Assembly (NCBI GenBank): GCA_021730855.1
Contig: JAKFYM010000119.1
Span: 1 to 6,595, forward strand
Length of the DNA stretch: 6,595 nucleotides
Direction of reading: 5' to 3'
Source: Bdellovibrionales bacterium
GTDB taxonomy: Bacteria; Bdellovibrionota; UBA1018; CAIPTA01
Shown here: positions 1 to 5,770 of the stretch, one piece after another
How positions within the stretch are numbered: the first letter of the stretch is position 1
Layout: every line of letters starts with the position of its first letter
Made by a program: the position numbers and the translations under genes
The notes under the pieces: generated by a model
Told to the model about the DNA's origin: nothing
Database searches by the model: none
Seen by the model: only the letters and a program-made list of their open reading frames with translations

Positions 1-62
1 GCCTCCGAAAATCCTTGGGCATGGCATTGCGAACCAAGCCCAGAATCAACTACCATCAAATT

Positions 63-407
63 ATGAAGTTCTTGCTATGCCTACTTCTTTTCCTCCCACT
101 CTCCAGCCCCGCCTTATTCGATGGCAATATTCTGCGCTGCGATTCCAAAATAGCATTCGTGACCACGGGTAAAGGAAAGTCCAAAAATTATTCTCGCGGC
201 AACTATCGGATTCCCATCGATACCGTGAGCATTCTTAGCTTAAAAAACAAGGCCGGAACCGTTGCCAAGCTCTATCCTCGCGATGGAATCGTTTCGGTCG
301 TTGTGCAAAAAAATAAGTTCATTGCTCAGTCAGATGATCGCACCTACTGGACGTTGAAAAATACCAGAGGCTCCACGATCATGGCCTGCGAGTTATTGAA
401 TGACTAA
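63..407 (+). CDS. Small exported protein of unknown function (114 aa)
   Basis: I do not recognise the family. The N-terminus (MKFLLCLLLFLPLSSPA) is a typical Sec signal peptide: one Lys, a Leu-rich core, then a small-residue cleavage region around residues 15-18. The mature part is about 95 residues, basic in its first half, and looks like alternating short beta strands (IPIDTVSIL, GIVSVVV). It has only two cysteines after the signal, C26 and C109, near its two ends, which would suit a disulfide closing a small periplasmic or secreted domain. C6 lies within the signal core and there is no lipobox. I chose the ATG at 63 because it begins the signal peptide. Starts at 15 (TTG) and 21 (ATG) would put a charged 14-16-residue tail before it. 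No clear Shine-Dalgarno sequence precedes any of the three. The end overlaps the next gene by 8 bases, implying co-translation with another exported protein. Confidence 0.75.
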   Translation: MKFLLCLLLFLPLSSPALFDGNILRCDSKIAFVTTGKGKSKNYSRGNYRIPIDTVSILSLKNKAGTVAKLYPRDGIVSVVVQKNKFIAQSDDRTYWTLKNTRGSTIMACELLND

Positions 408-1953
408 ATTCGCTATAACACTTTACTTCGCCGCCATTGTGGCAGCCCCGGCCCAGGCTAGTCCCATCGAGCAAGCAATCAATAGTCTCCCCGCTTCCTC
501 ACAGATAGTCATCAAAGCGCTTTCCTTTTTGCCAGAAAATCAGCGCACCGGAATTTTGGAATACCTGCTGTTAATCGGTGGCGAATCGATGAGTGGGCGC
601 AATGCGGATATTATGGATCATAATATGCATTTGATCGAAAATAATCCCTGCATCGCCAATCTAGCGGCCAAATTCTACTTAAGCATCAATTCTGAAACGG
701 TGAAACGAGCGGCAAGAGAAAATCAACCCCTCCATACGGGCGGTCAGCACGCAGTGGCAATGCCTTTGTCTTCTACTGTTGCGGACTTCGGAAAACAGCC
801 GGGCTGGCTTTGGGAGAGGGCACTGGAATACTCAAAGGGAGATAGGCTCCTTGCCATGCAGCTCATCGGGATTTGCGGGCACGATGATGTAAATCAGCTG
901 TTTAGCGGCATGCCTTATGCTTCGCACGATCGTGCTGCTTTTCAAAGATTGGTGCCTAGCGATCAGGAAATCCAAGCCGTGGCTCTCAACGAAGCCAGAA
1001 GAGAAGAGAATCAAAGAGACACCGCAACTTATGTCCGAGCCATTCGGAACTCCTTCCGTTTCGAGAGAGGCGCATTTTGCCCTGATCAAAATTCTGCTTT
1101 TTATGCTCCCCAAGCACTGGGAGCGGCGGCCGATATTTCTCCCAGTTTAAGGTCCCGTATTGCACAAGTTCAGGCGCCCACTCAGGGCGCTAGCTCACTG
1201 CCCGGAAAAAATTATCACGTGATGGGGTCGGCATATGGGGCTTGCCATTTATTCCGTCGAGGGGTTCCTGAAATTTTGTCGCGTCCCTTGGTGATGGGAG
1301 CGCTGAATGCTTATCGCTCTAGTCGGATTTGCGAAAAGCTAAAATTGGATCCTATTGTCGGGCACGAAAGCACATCGGTAGCTACATTTCGACAGGAAAT
1401 TGAACGCATTCGAAATGCGGGCACTCAGGCCGTTTCCGATCGTTCAGTTGTCGCTAGGGAATCTAATCAACGATTACGTCCATTTATTGAAATGCTTTTA
1501 GGGGACGATTTGCTTGATCCCAATCTTAGCGGCGAAGCGCTTGCCCAGAAACTTCGCCAACGTCTTGCCCGGATGGACGCCCAAACTTTATTTCGTGCTT
1601 CGCCACAATTTAACGCCTCAAATCGATGTACCGGTCCCCAGCTCGGAACCGCCGTTCGCGATTTCGTAGCTAGAAATGGAAATCTTAGCCCCATCGACCA
1701 ACGCACGCCTTGCCCGCCTAACCTTTTGCACGAACGCTGCCAAGCAGCTCGCGAAGTCATCGAGACTTACCTCGTTGATTTTGAATGGACCGAAAGCCAG
1801 CATTTGGCGGGATATGAATTTGCAAAACAAAATTGCCCGCAGTTAGATCCCAATAATACGCCTGAAATGGCTGCCTGTCGGATCCAGAACTCCAACCCGC
1901 AAAGAAGCAGATCGCCACCGCCCGCAGTCGAACAGGCTTCCCCCGCCTTGTAA
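400..1953 (+). CDS. Exported cysteine-containing protein of unknown function (517 aa)
   Basis: No family is recognised with confidence. Residues 1-20 form a Sec signal peptide ending in AQA before Ser21, so the protein should be periplasmic or secreted. The mature chain has ten cysteines (C84, C159, C227, C282, C311, C410, C438, C447, C479, C493), an even number that suits several disulfides. Most of the chain looks alpha-helical. Residues 270-290 (GKNYHVMGSAYGACHLFRRG), followed by a helix and C311, form the most motif-like block. The last 20 residues are Ser/Pro-rich and probably disordered. No transmembrane segment is visible after the signal, and no catalytic motif is evident. The start ATG lies inside the end of the preceding gene (ATGACTAA), the usual arrangement for translational coupling, so the two exported proteins are likely made together and may interact. 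The reading frame is intact throughout. Confidence 0.85.
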   Translation: MTKFAITLYFAAIVAAPAQASPIEQAINSLPASSQIVIKALSFLPENQRTGILEYLLLIGGESMSGRNADIMDHNMHLIENNPCIANLAAKFYLSINSETVKRAARENQPLHTGGQHAVAMPLSSTVADFGKQPGWLWERALEYSKGDRLLAMQLIGICGHDDVNQLFSGMPYASHDRAAFQRLVPSDQEIQAVALNEARREENQRDTATYVRAIRNSFRFERGAFCPDQNSAFYAPQALGAAADISPSLRSRIAQVQAPTQGASSLPGKNYHVMGSAYGACHLFRRGVPEILSRPLVMGALNAYRSSRICEKLKLDPIVGHESTSVATFRQEIERIRNAGTQAVSDRSVVARESNQRLRPFIEMLLGDDLLDPNLSGEALAQKLRQRLARMDAQTLFRASPQFNASNRCTGPQLGTAVRDFVARNGNLSPIDQRTPCPPNLLHERCQAAREVIETYLVDFEWTESQHLAGYEFAKQNCPQLDPNNTPEMAACRIQNSNPQRSRSPPPAVEQASPAL

Positions 1954-2025
1954 GAGTTGGCCTCTCGGCAAAGGGCCCTCCGATGCGTTTTCGAAGAGCA
2001 GTTCGAGGCCCTCGTAGAAGCCTCA

Positions 2026-2060
2026 ACTCGCGAGTGCACTCCCTCTTGCGGGAGATCTCC
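2026..2060. repeat. Chain of overlapping palindromes
   Basis: Four inverted repeats overlap within 35 bases: ACTCGCGAGT (2026-2035, perfect 10 bp), GAGTGCACTC (2032-2041, perfect 10 bp), CTCCC-TCTTGC-GGGAG (2039-2054, 5-bp stem with 6-base loop) and GGAGATCTCC (2051-2060, perfect 10 bp). Because the arms are shared, only alternate structures can form at one time. It could be an operator for dimeric regulators, a processed RNA structure or a dispersed repeat. The sequence does not decide between these. Confidence 0.6.
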
Positions 2061-2150
2061 AATTCCGCGTTCCTTCGGCACGCACTCCGCAGCGGTTTCG
2101 CCTCGCGCCAATACTGCTCAGCAGAACTGAACACTGGATACAGTCTGAAT

Positions 2151-2178
2151 ACCGTAGACCGTTAACCGTTTACTGTAT
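2151..2178. repeat. Four degenerate 7-bp tandem units
   Basis: ACCGTAG, ACCGTTA, ACCGTTT and ACTGTAT follow one another without spacing. The first three share ACCGT exactly and the fourth differs from that core by one base. It lies in non-coding DNA immediately upstream of the direct repeats at 2192-2225. Confidence 0.6.
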
Positions 2179-2191
2179 TCATCAGTACGGA

Positions 2192-2225
2192 ATCCTGTAT
2201 TCAGTTCCGCATCCTGTATTCGGTT
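2192..2225. repeat. Direct repeat, 15 bp with one mismatch, 19-bp period
   Basis: ATCCTGTATTCAGTT (2192-2206) recurs as ATCCTGTATTCGGTT (2211-2225), separated by CCGC. A related CTGTATTC occurs at 2173-2180, and the inverse form CTGAATAC at 2145-2152. The block lies about 80 bases before the Asp-box gene, where an upstream activator site could sit. It may equally be a decayed intergenic repeat. Confidence 0.6.
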
Positions 2226-2232
2226 TTATAGT
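2205..2232 (+). promoter_or_regulatory. Weak candidate promoter for the Asp-box gene
   Basis: TATAGT at 2227-2232 matches five of six bases of a sigma-70 type -10 box. The hexamer 16 bases before it (TTCCGC, 2205-2210) is a poor -35 box, so an activator would be needed. The start codon at 2302 would follow a leader of roughly 60 bases. The case rests almost entirely on the -10 match. Confidence 0.2.
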
Positions 2233-2301
2233 TGTTCCGCGCCCTCACCACCCCCATTCCCTTTGCTTTCCCCAAAGTCCCTAGCTAGATTGCCAGCAAG
2301 C

Positions 2302-3681
2302 ATGGAAAAAAACGTCCTATCCCGCTCCCCGCACATCGCCCTTTACCCCTCCCTGCTAAAAGGCAGCGCTGGGCGTTGGAGCTGCGCCTGGTACGAGTAT
2401 TCTTCCGCCACCGAACCCGCTCCCTCCGACATTTGGATCGCGCACTCTGCCGACGGAAACCAATGGGGCGAGCCCATCAAAGTCTCCGGCGGCGTGAGCT
2501 ACAACAACGGACCGAGCCTGCAGCAAACCCCACGCGGCTTATTACTCGCTTGGCATTCCTGGCGCCCCCCTGGTAAGGAACCGTTCCAGCTAGGCGGAGA
2601 CATAAACAATATTTGGTTTTCACAATCCGCCGATGGGCAAAAATGGAGTGCCCCCTGGATGGCCTTTCCAAAACGGAAAAACACCGAGTACGCCAGCCTC
2701 GCCTCCGACGCACACCAAGGCCTGTGGCTAGCTTTTTTCCACCGCGATACCAATGAAATCCAGCTTTCCCGTTCCCTAGACCAAGGCCGAACCTGGGAGG
2801 AGCCCTGGGTGGTCGCTCCCAGCCCGAGCAAAACACCTGACCTGTGTTTCCACAACGAGCACCTCTATCTCACCTACATCACCCAGGGCGCCCTGCGCAT
2901 CGCCCGCTCCCGAGACGGAGACGCCCGCCATTGGGAAACTTTTTTCGAACTTCCAGGAGCCTACCAGCGGCCAAAAATAAATGGGCTCGGCGACCAGCTC
3001 TACCTCACCACCCACAGCACTGCCTGGGGCAGCTTTCGCCGAAAATGGAGGCTGCAGTTGGAGGAGAACACTCTAAAGCTGCGCATAAAGCCTTCGAATC
3101 GAGCAGGGGATCAATTCTGGGCGTTGAATGCCTTACAGATGCGCGGAACAAGCGGCGAAGAAAACGTGCGCTTTGGTCCCGCCCCAGAATCCGGGAAGGA
3201 GGAAATCGTGGTCACCGCCACCTCCCCCCTCTATGGCACTGCCGGCAACCCCTCCTATGGCTTTGACCATCCTGTGCAGGAAAAGCTCCGGCTGCATGGC
3301 AGCCCAATCACGCGCAGTCTGGTGTGCGCCGATGAGCCGCGCGTGTTTTCGTGGAAAAAAGAGCCAGGCATTTATGAGCTCGAGCTCACTTATTCGTCCT
3401 GGGTCTCTCCCACTCCGGCGCCGGATTTCCAGCTGAATGGAAAAATCCTGGCTGAGGAAGCCACCACCCCAGAGCTAGAGCACTGCCTCCTACTAGAACT
3501 TTCGCTCCAAGGGCAGCTCCTAAGCGAAACCGTTTTCCCCTTAGGCGCCGAAGGCAATCAAAATCGCCCCTCCAAAGTAATGGGCGCTTCCACGGCCGAA
3601 GCCCGAGTGGCTTGGACCTCCTTTGGCCAGGAGCGCGTGCAAACAATGATCGCCCCTTTGGCAACCCTACGGCAGGGTTGA
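2302..3681 (+). CDS. Asp-box (BNR/sialidase-like) beta-propeller protein
   Basis: The 459-residue product carries four Asp-box motifs of the sialidase/BNR type: SADGNQW (49-55), SADGQKW (109-115), SLDQGRTW (158-165) and a looser S-R-D-G...W (203-211). They are spaced 45-60 residues apart, as expected for successive propeller blades, and each follows a strand such as DIWIAHS or NIWFSQS. The first half is very rich in Trp. The part from about residue 260 to the end lacks Asp boxes and looks like a separate beta-rich domain. There is no signal peptide, so the protein is probably cytoplasmic, which is unusual for sialidases acting on outside glycans. I cannot identify the sialidase Arg triad or an N-terminal FRIP motif, so hydrolase activity is not supported and glycan binding or an unrelated role is possible. 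I prefer ATG 2302 to the TTG at 2263. Neither has a good ribosome binding site. A methyltransferase gene follows 32 bases downstream. Confidence 0.8.
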   Translation: MEKNVLSRSPHIALYPSLLKGSAGRWSCAWYEYSSATEPAPSDIWIAHSADGNQWGEPIKVSGGVSYNNGPSLQQTPRGLLLAWHSWRPPGKEPFQLGGDINNIWFSQSADGQKWSAPWMAFPKRKNTEYASLASDAHQGLWLAFFHRDTNEIQLSRSLDQGRTWEEPWVVAPSPSKTPDLCFHNEHLYLTYITQGALRIARSRDGDARHWETFFELPGAYQRPKINGLGDQLYLTTHSTAWGSFRRKWRLQLEENTLKLRIKPSNRAGDQFWALNALQMRGTSGEENVRFGPAPESGKEEIVVTATSPLYGTAGNPSYGFDHPVQEKLRLHGSPITRSLVCADEPRVFSWKKEPGIYELELTYSSWVSPTPAPDFQLNGKILAEEATTPELEHCLLLELSLQGQLLSETVFPLGAEGNQNRPSKVMGASTAEARVAWTSFGQERVQTMIAPLATLRQG

Positions 3682-3707
3682 CAGCCCGTGGCCCCGAGCC
3701 ATATAGC
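3678..3707 (+). promoter_or_regulatory. Candidate promoter placed for a near-leaderless transcript
   Basis: A perfect -35 hexamer TTGACA (3678-3683) contains the TGA stop codon of the Asp-box gene. An 18-base spacer leads to TATAGC (3702-3707), which matches four of six -10 positions. Transcription would start close to the methyltransferase ATG at 3714, giving almost no 5' leader. The only purine-rich stretch there, GAAGG, directly abuts the ATG and is too close for normal Shine-Dalgarno use, which fits leaderless initiation. The GC-rich spacer and imperfect -10 box keep confidence low. Confidence 0.35.
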
Positions 3708-3713
3708 TGAAGG

Positions 3714-4469
3714 ATGGAAGAAAAATTCAGCATCGTGGTGAACCCCTCCACTCATGAAAAAAATATCCGCGCCGATTTTCTGCGGCTGTTCCGGGAAGCG
3801 CCAATGCCGGAAGACGAGCTGCTCGCCAACCTCCCGCTCTTTCTCAAGCGTCAGGATCTAAGCCGCGTGCTTTTTCTCAACGAGCTCTACCAGAAGATCC
3901 TCCCGGTGCACGGCTCGATCATCGAGTTCGGCGTGAAGTGGGGCACGAACCTCGCGCTGCTCTCTTCCTTGCGTGGCACCTACGAGCCCTACAACAACAG
4001 CCGCAAGATCATTGGCTTTGACACCTTCTCGGGCTTCCCTTCGGTGCACGAGAAAGACGGCAAGGCCGCCTACGCCAAAGAGGGCAATCTCAGCGTGAGC
4101 GAAGGGTATGAAAAATACCTGGACGCCGTCCTGAAATACCACCAGAACGAATCGCCCAACTGGCATGTAAATAAATTCGAACTAGTGAAGGGTGATGCCT
4201 CCGTGCAAACCGAGGCGTACTTCAAAAAATATCCCGAAACCATGGTGGCCCTGGTCTATTTCGATTTCGATCTTTACGAGCCCACCAAAAAATCCCTGGA
4301 AGTGATCCTCGACCACTGCACCACGGGCACGGTGCTGGCCTTTGACCAGCTCACCGATCGCGGCTTCCCCGGCGAGACCCTCGCCCTGAAAGAAGTGCTA
4401 GGCACCCGCAAATACCGCATCCAGCGCGTGCCCTACTGCTCGCTCGCCTCTTATTTGGTGCTCGAGTAG
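3714..4469 (+). CDS. TylF/macrocin-type class I SAM-dependent methyltransferase
   Basis: The 251-residue product has the layout of the TylF/MycF/NovP sugar O-methyltransferase group. The SAM-binding motif I is IIEFGVKWGTN (69-79), followed by the family-typical GFDTFSGFP (101-109) and an acidic loop KGDAS (159-163). The block VYFDFDLYEPT (181-191) matches the family's D-x-D-x-Y-x-x-T metal-site segment, and FDQL...FPGE..A (210-223) matches the next conserved region, where known members have paired acidic residues. Length is close to the usual 230-270 residues. Characterised relatives methylate hydroxyls on antibiotic sugars in a Mg2+-dependent way, and many unstudied ones lie in surface-glycan clusters. 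The protein is probably cytosolic, and the acceptor is unknown. The gene is likely co-transcribed with the Asp-box gene, with a possible internal promoter. Its last 19 bases overlap the opposing ATP-grasp gene. Confidence 0.82.
   Translation: MEEKFSIVVNPSTHEKNIRADFLRLFREAPMPEDELLANLPLFLKRQDLSRVLFLNELYQKILPVHGSIIEFGVKWGTNLALLSSLRGTYEPYNNSRKIIGFDTFSGFPSVHEKDGKAAYAKEGNLSVSEGYEKYLDAVLKYHQNESPNWHVNKFELVKGDASVQTEAYFKKYPETMVALVYFDFDLYEPTKKSLEVILDHCTTGTVLAFDQLTDRGFPGETLALKEVLGTRKYRIQRVPYCSLASYLVLE
4451..4469. other. Tail-to-tail overlap of two convergent genes
   Basis: The methyltransferase gene (plus strand) ends with TAG at 4467-4469 and the ATP-grasp gene (minus strand) ends with TAA at 4453-4451, so the coding regions share 19 bases. 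Both transcripts must extend into the opposing gene, which produces complementary 3' ends. Confidence 0.9.
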
Positions 4470-5770
4470 GCCTTCCAGGCCTTAGCCTGCAAATCATGGA
4501 AATCGATCTCTCCCCCTGGCCAAAAAATCTGGCTGGCATTGGTGGCCAGCGCCGCGAGGTAGAGATCCTCCTCCCAAGCGCGCCCTTCCTGCGTCCTCAG
4601 CCATAGCGTGTCTGCGGCAAGCCCAGACGGCGGTGGAGCCGCGGAGGAAACAAAGACCCGCTGGTCGACGGAGGCCGTTTTTTGAAAATCGGAAGCCTGC
4701 CCACCCACCCAAATGGATTTCGGCAGGCCTTTGCGCGAAATGGACTCTTCCCGGCCATCGGCAAAACGAAAAATCGTTTCGTCGGACTGGTCGGGCTGGC
4801 GCGTGAGCTCGGCGCCGAGGAGGTAAGTTTCAGGTTGGTAGGGAAGATTCTGCGTCTCTAGTAAATAAGCGAGCGGGAACGGAATGCCCGCATCATCGGC
4901 CAGAGAGGAGTAGCCCCAGATTCGCGGGTTCGCGTCCATGATGTAGTAAATCCCGGTCTCGGCGTGTTTCTTGAACTCCAGCACGATGGGCCCCACCCAA
5001 TGCGGCACCTGCGCCATTATTTTCTGAAAGATCTCGTCGAGCGTATCGTCCCAAATACTGGTGCCGGCCGTGGCTGGGCCGCCAAAAGCAAAAAGTGTTT
5101 TGGTGCTATAGGACTGAAAATTCAGGCGCTGCCGGCCGTGGCGATCATAGAAGGCACAGTGGAGGTGCATGGAGCCGTCGCCCCCGGGCACGTAAGTCTG
5201 GGCGAGCAGGGCGCCGTACTTTTGCAAATCCTCTTCGATACCTTTCCTATCCAGGGCGGATTTTGCATGGATGCGCACGCCCTTGGCGCCATAGGCGATG
5301 AGCGGCTTGGTGACTAGCGCTTCGGAGGGGGAGAGTTTTTCTAGGTCGGCCAGACTCTCGATGCGGATACTTTTCAGGAAGGGCACACCCGCTTTTTCCG
5401 CGATCTGCTGCAAAAGCTCTTTGTCCACCAGCGAAAGCAGGGTGCTTTTCTTCGGCAAAAAAAGCGCGATGCCGCGACGGTGAAACTCTTCCTGGAAATC
5501 CGCCAACCGCAGTACCTCGTCTTCGATGCACGGAAGGAGCAGGTCGATTTTCTGCTCTTCGGCGAGACGGAGGATGGCTGCGGGAAAGGAGTCGCTCGCG
5601 GCCTTGGGCAGGACGAAGGTTTGTATCGCGTAAGGGTAGTTCGCGAGCGCCGAGGCATCGGCCCCGATCACCTCCACATTCTCATGCTTCAGCAGCGCAC
5701 GCACGGCATTGCGACCCGGAGGCGCGCCAATGGCGGTGACGAGGACCCGGCATTTTTTCGGAAGGCGCAT
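4451..5770 (-). CDS. ATP-grasp ligase-like protein (carbamoyl-phosphate-synthase-like fold)
   Basis: The 439-residue product has the three parts of an ATP-grasp enzyme. A pre-ATP-grasp Rossmann-like domain begins RVLVTAIGAPPGRN (8-21) and includes VIGADAS (34-40) and DLLLPCIEDEV (76-86). A linker helix with EKAGVP (125-130), as in CarB-like proteins, comes next. The ATP-grasp core has VTKPLIAYGAKGVRI (153-167) with the nucleotide-binding Lys, QTYVPGGDGSMHL (191-203), LEFK (264-267) and the metal site MDANPR (278-283). Such enzymes activate a carboxylate with ATP and join it to an amine, thiol or hydroxyl. The substrate here is unknown. Residues from about 311 to the end are an extension I do not recognise. 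I chose ATG 5770, one base overlapping the oxygenase stop (TAATG), over TTG 5809, which lies inside that gene. AGAGG 13 bases upstream is a poor ribosome binding site, so translation is probably coupled to the oxygenase gene. Confidence 0.85.
   Translation of the reverse strand: MRLPKKCRVLVTAIGAPPGRNAVRALLKHENVEVIGADASALANYPYAIQTFVLPKAASDSFPAAILRLAEEQKIDLLLPCIEDEVLRLADFQEEFHRRGIALFLPKKSTLLSLVDKELLQQIAEKAGVPFLKSIRIESLADLEKLSPSEALVTKPLIAYGAKGVRIHAKSALDRKGIEEDLQKYGALLAQTYVPGGDGSMHLHCAFYDRHGRQRLNFQSYSTKTLFAFGGPATAGTSIWDDTLDEIFQKIMAQVPHWVGPIVLEFKKHAETGIYYIMDANPRIWGYSSLADDAGIPFPLAYLLETQNLPYQPETYLLGAELTRQPDQSDETIFRFADGREESISRKGLPKSIWVGGQASDFQKTASVDQRVFVSSAAPPPSGLAADTLWLRTQEGRAWEEDLYLAALATNASQIFWPGGEIDFHDLQAKAWKAYSSTK
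4468..4482. repeat. AGGCCT-TCC-AGGCCT hairpin at the convergent 3' ends
   Basis: AGGCCT (4468-4473) and AGGCCT (4477-4482) are each self-complementary and can pair across a 3-base loop. The structure begins inside the methyltransferase stop codon TAG. No T-tract follows on either strand, so this is not a standard intrinsic terminator. It could protect the 3' end of the plus-strand message. It is also explained by the repeated residues Lys-Ala-Trp-Lys-Ala-Tyr near the ATP-grasp C-terminus. Confidence 0.4.

Larger units (their letters stand above)
1954..2301. other. 348-base non-coding gap rich in palindromes and short repeats
   Basis: No convincing gene is seen. The short open frames here are Arg-rich or run antisense into the preceding gene, and none has a ribosome binding site or a recognisable product. 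The first part (1954-2110) is GC-rich and packed with small inverted repeats: AGGGCCCT at 1972-1979, CGAGG-C-CCTCG at 2004-2014 and the chain at 2026-2060. GAGTTG at 1954-1959 can also pair with CAACTC at 2024-2029. The second part (2120-2235) is AT-richer and repetitive, with variants of CTGTATTC on the plus strand and CTGAATAC at 2145-2152 in inverted orientation. No hairpin followed by a T-run marks an intrinsic terminator for the upstream gene. The gap separates the exported-protein pair from the modification-type cluster and should contain the cluster's promoter. Confidence 0.6.

Noticed and set aside
1959..2000. Possible intrinsic terminator after the 517-residue protein gene
   Set aside because: GGCC and AGGGCCCT can pair, but the stem is weak and only TTTT within GCGTTTTCG follows, well away from the stem, so it does not meet the usual pattern.
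1757..2134. Two minus-strand open frames running from the gap into the end of the exported-protein gene
   Set aside because: They are antisense to a well-supported gene over much of their length, have no recognisable motifs and no good start signal.
1983..2165. A 60-codon plus-strand open frame in the gap
   Set aside because: It is Arg-rich, has no ribosome binding site and runs through the palindrome chain and into the first heptamer units. It looks like chance.
2263..2301. TTG start extending the Asp-box protein by 13 residues
   Set aside because: There is no ribosome binding site, the extension adds no recognisable signal peptide, and the ATG at 2302 is the simpler choice. It cannot be ruled out.
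3375..3388. 14-bp perfect palindrome TGAGCTCGAGCTCA inside the Asp-box gene
   Set aside because: It follows from repeated Glu-Leu-Glu-Leu codons within a coding strand segment and has no regulatory context.
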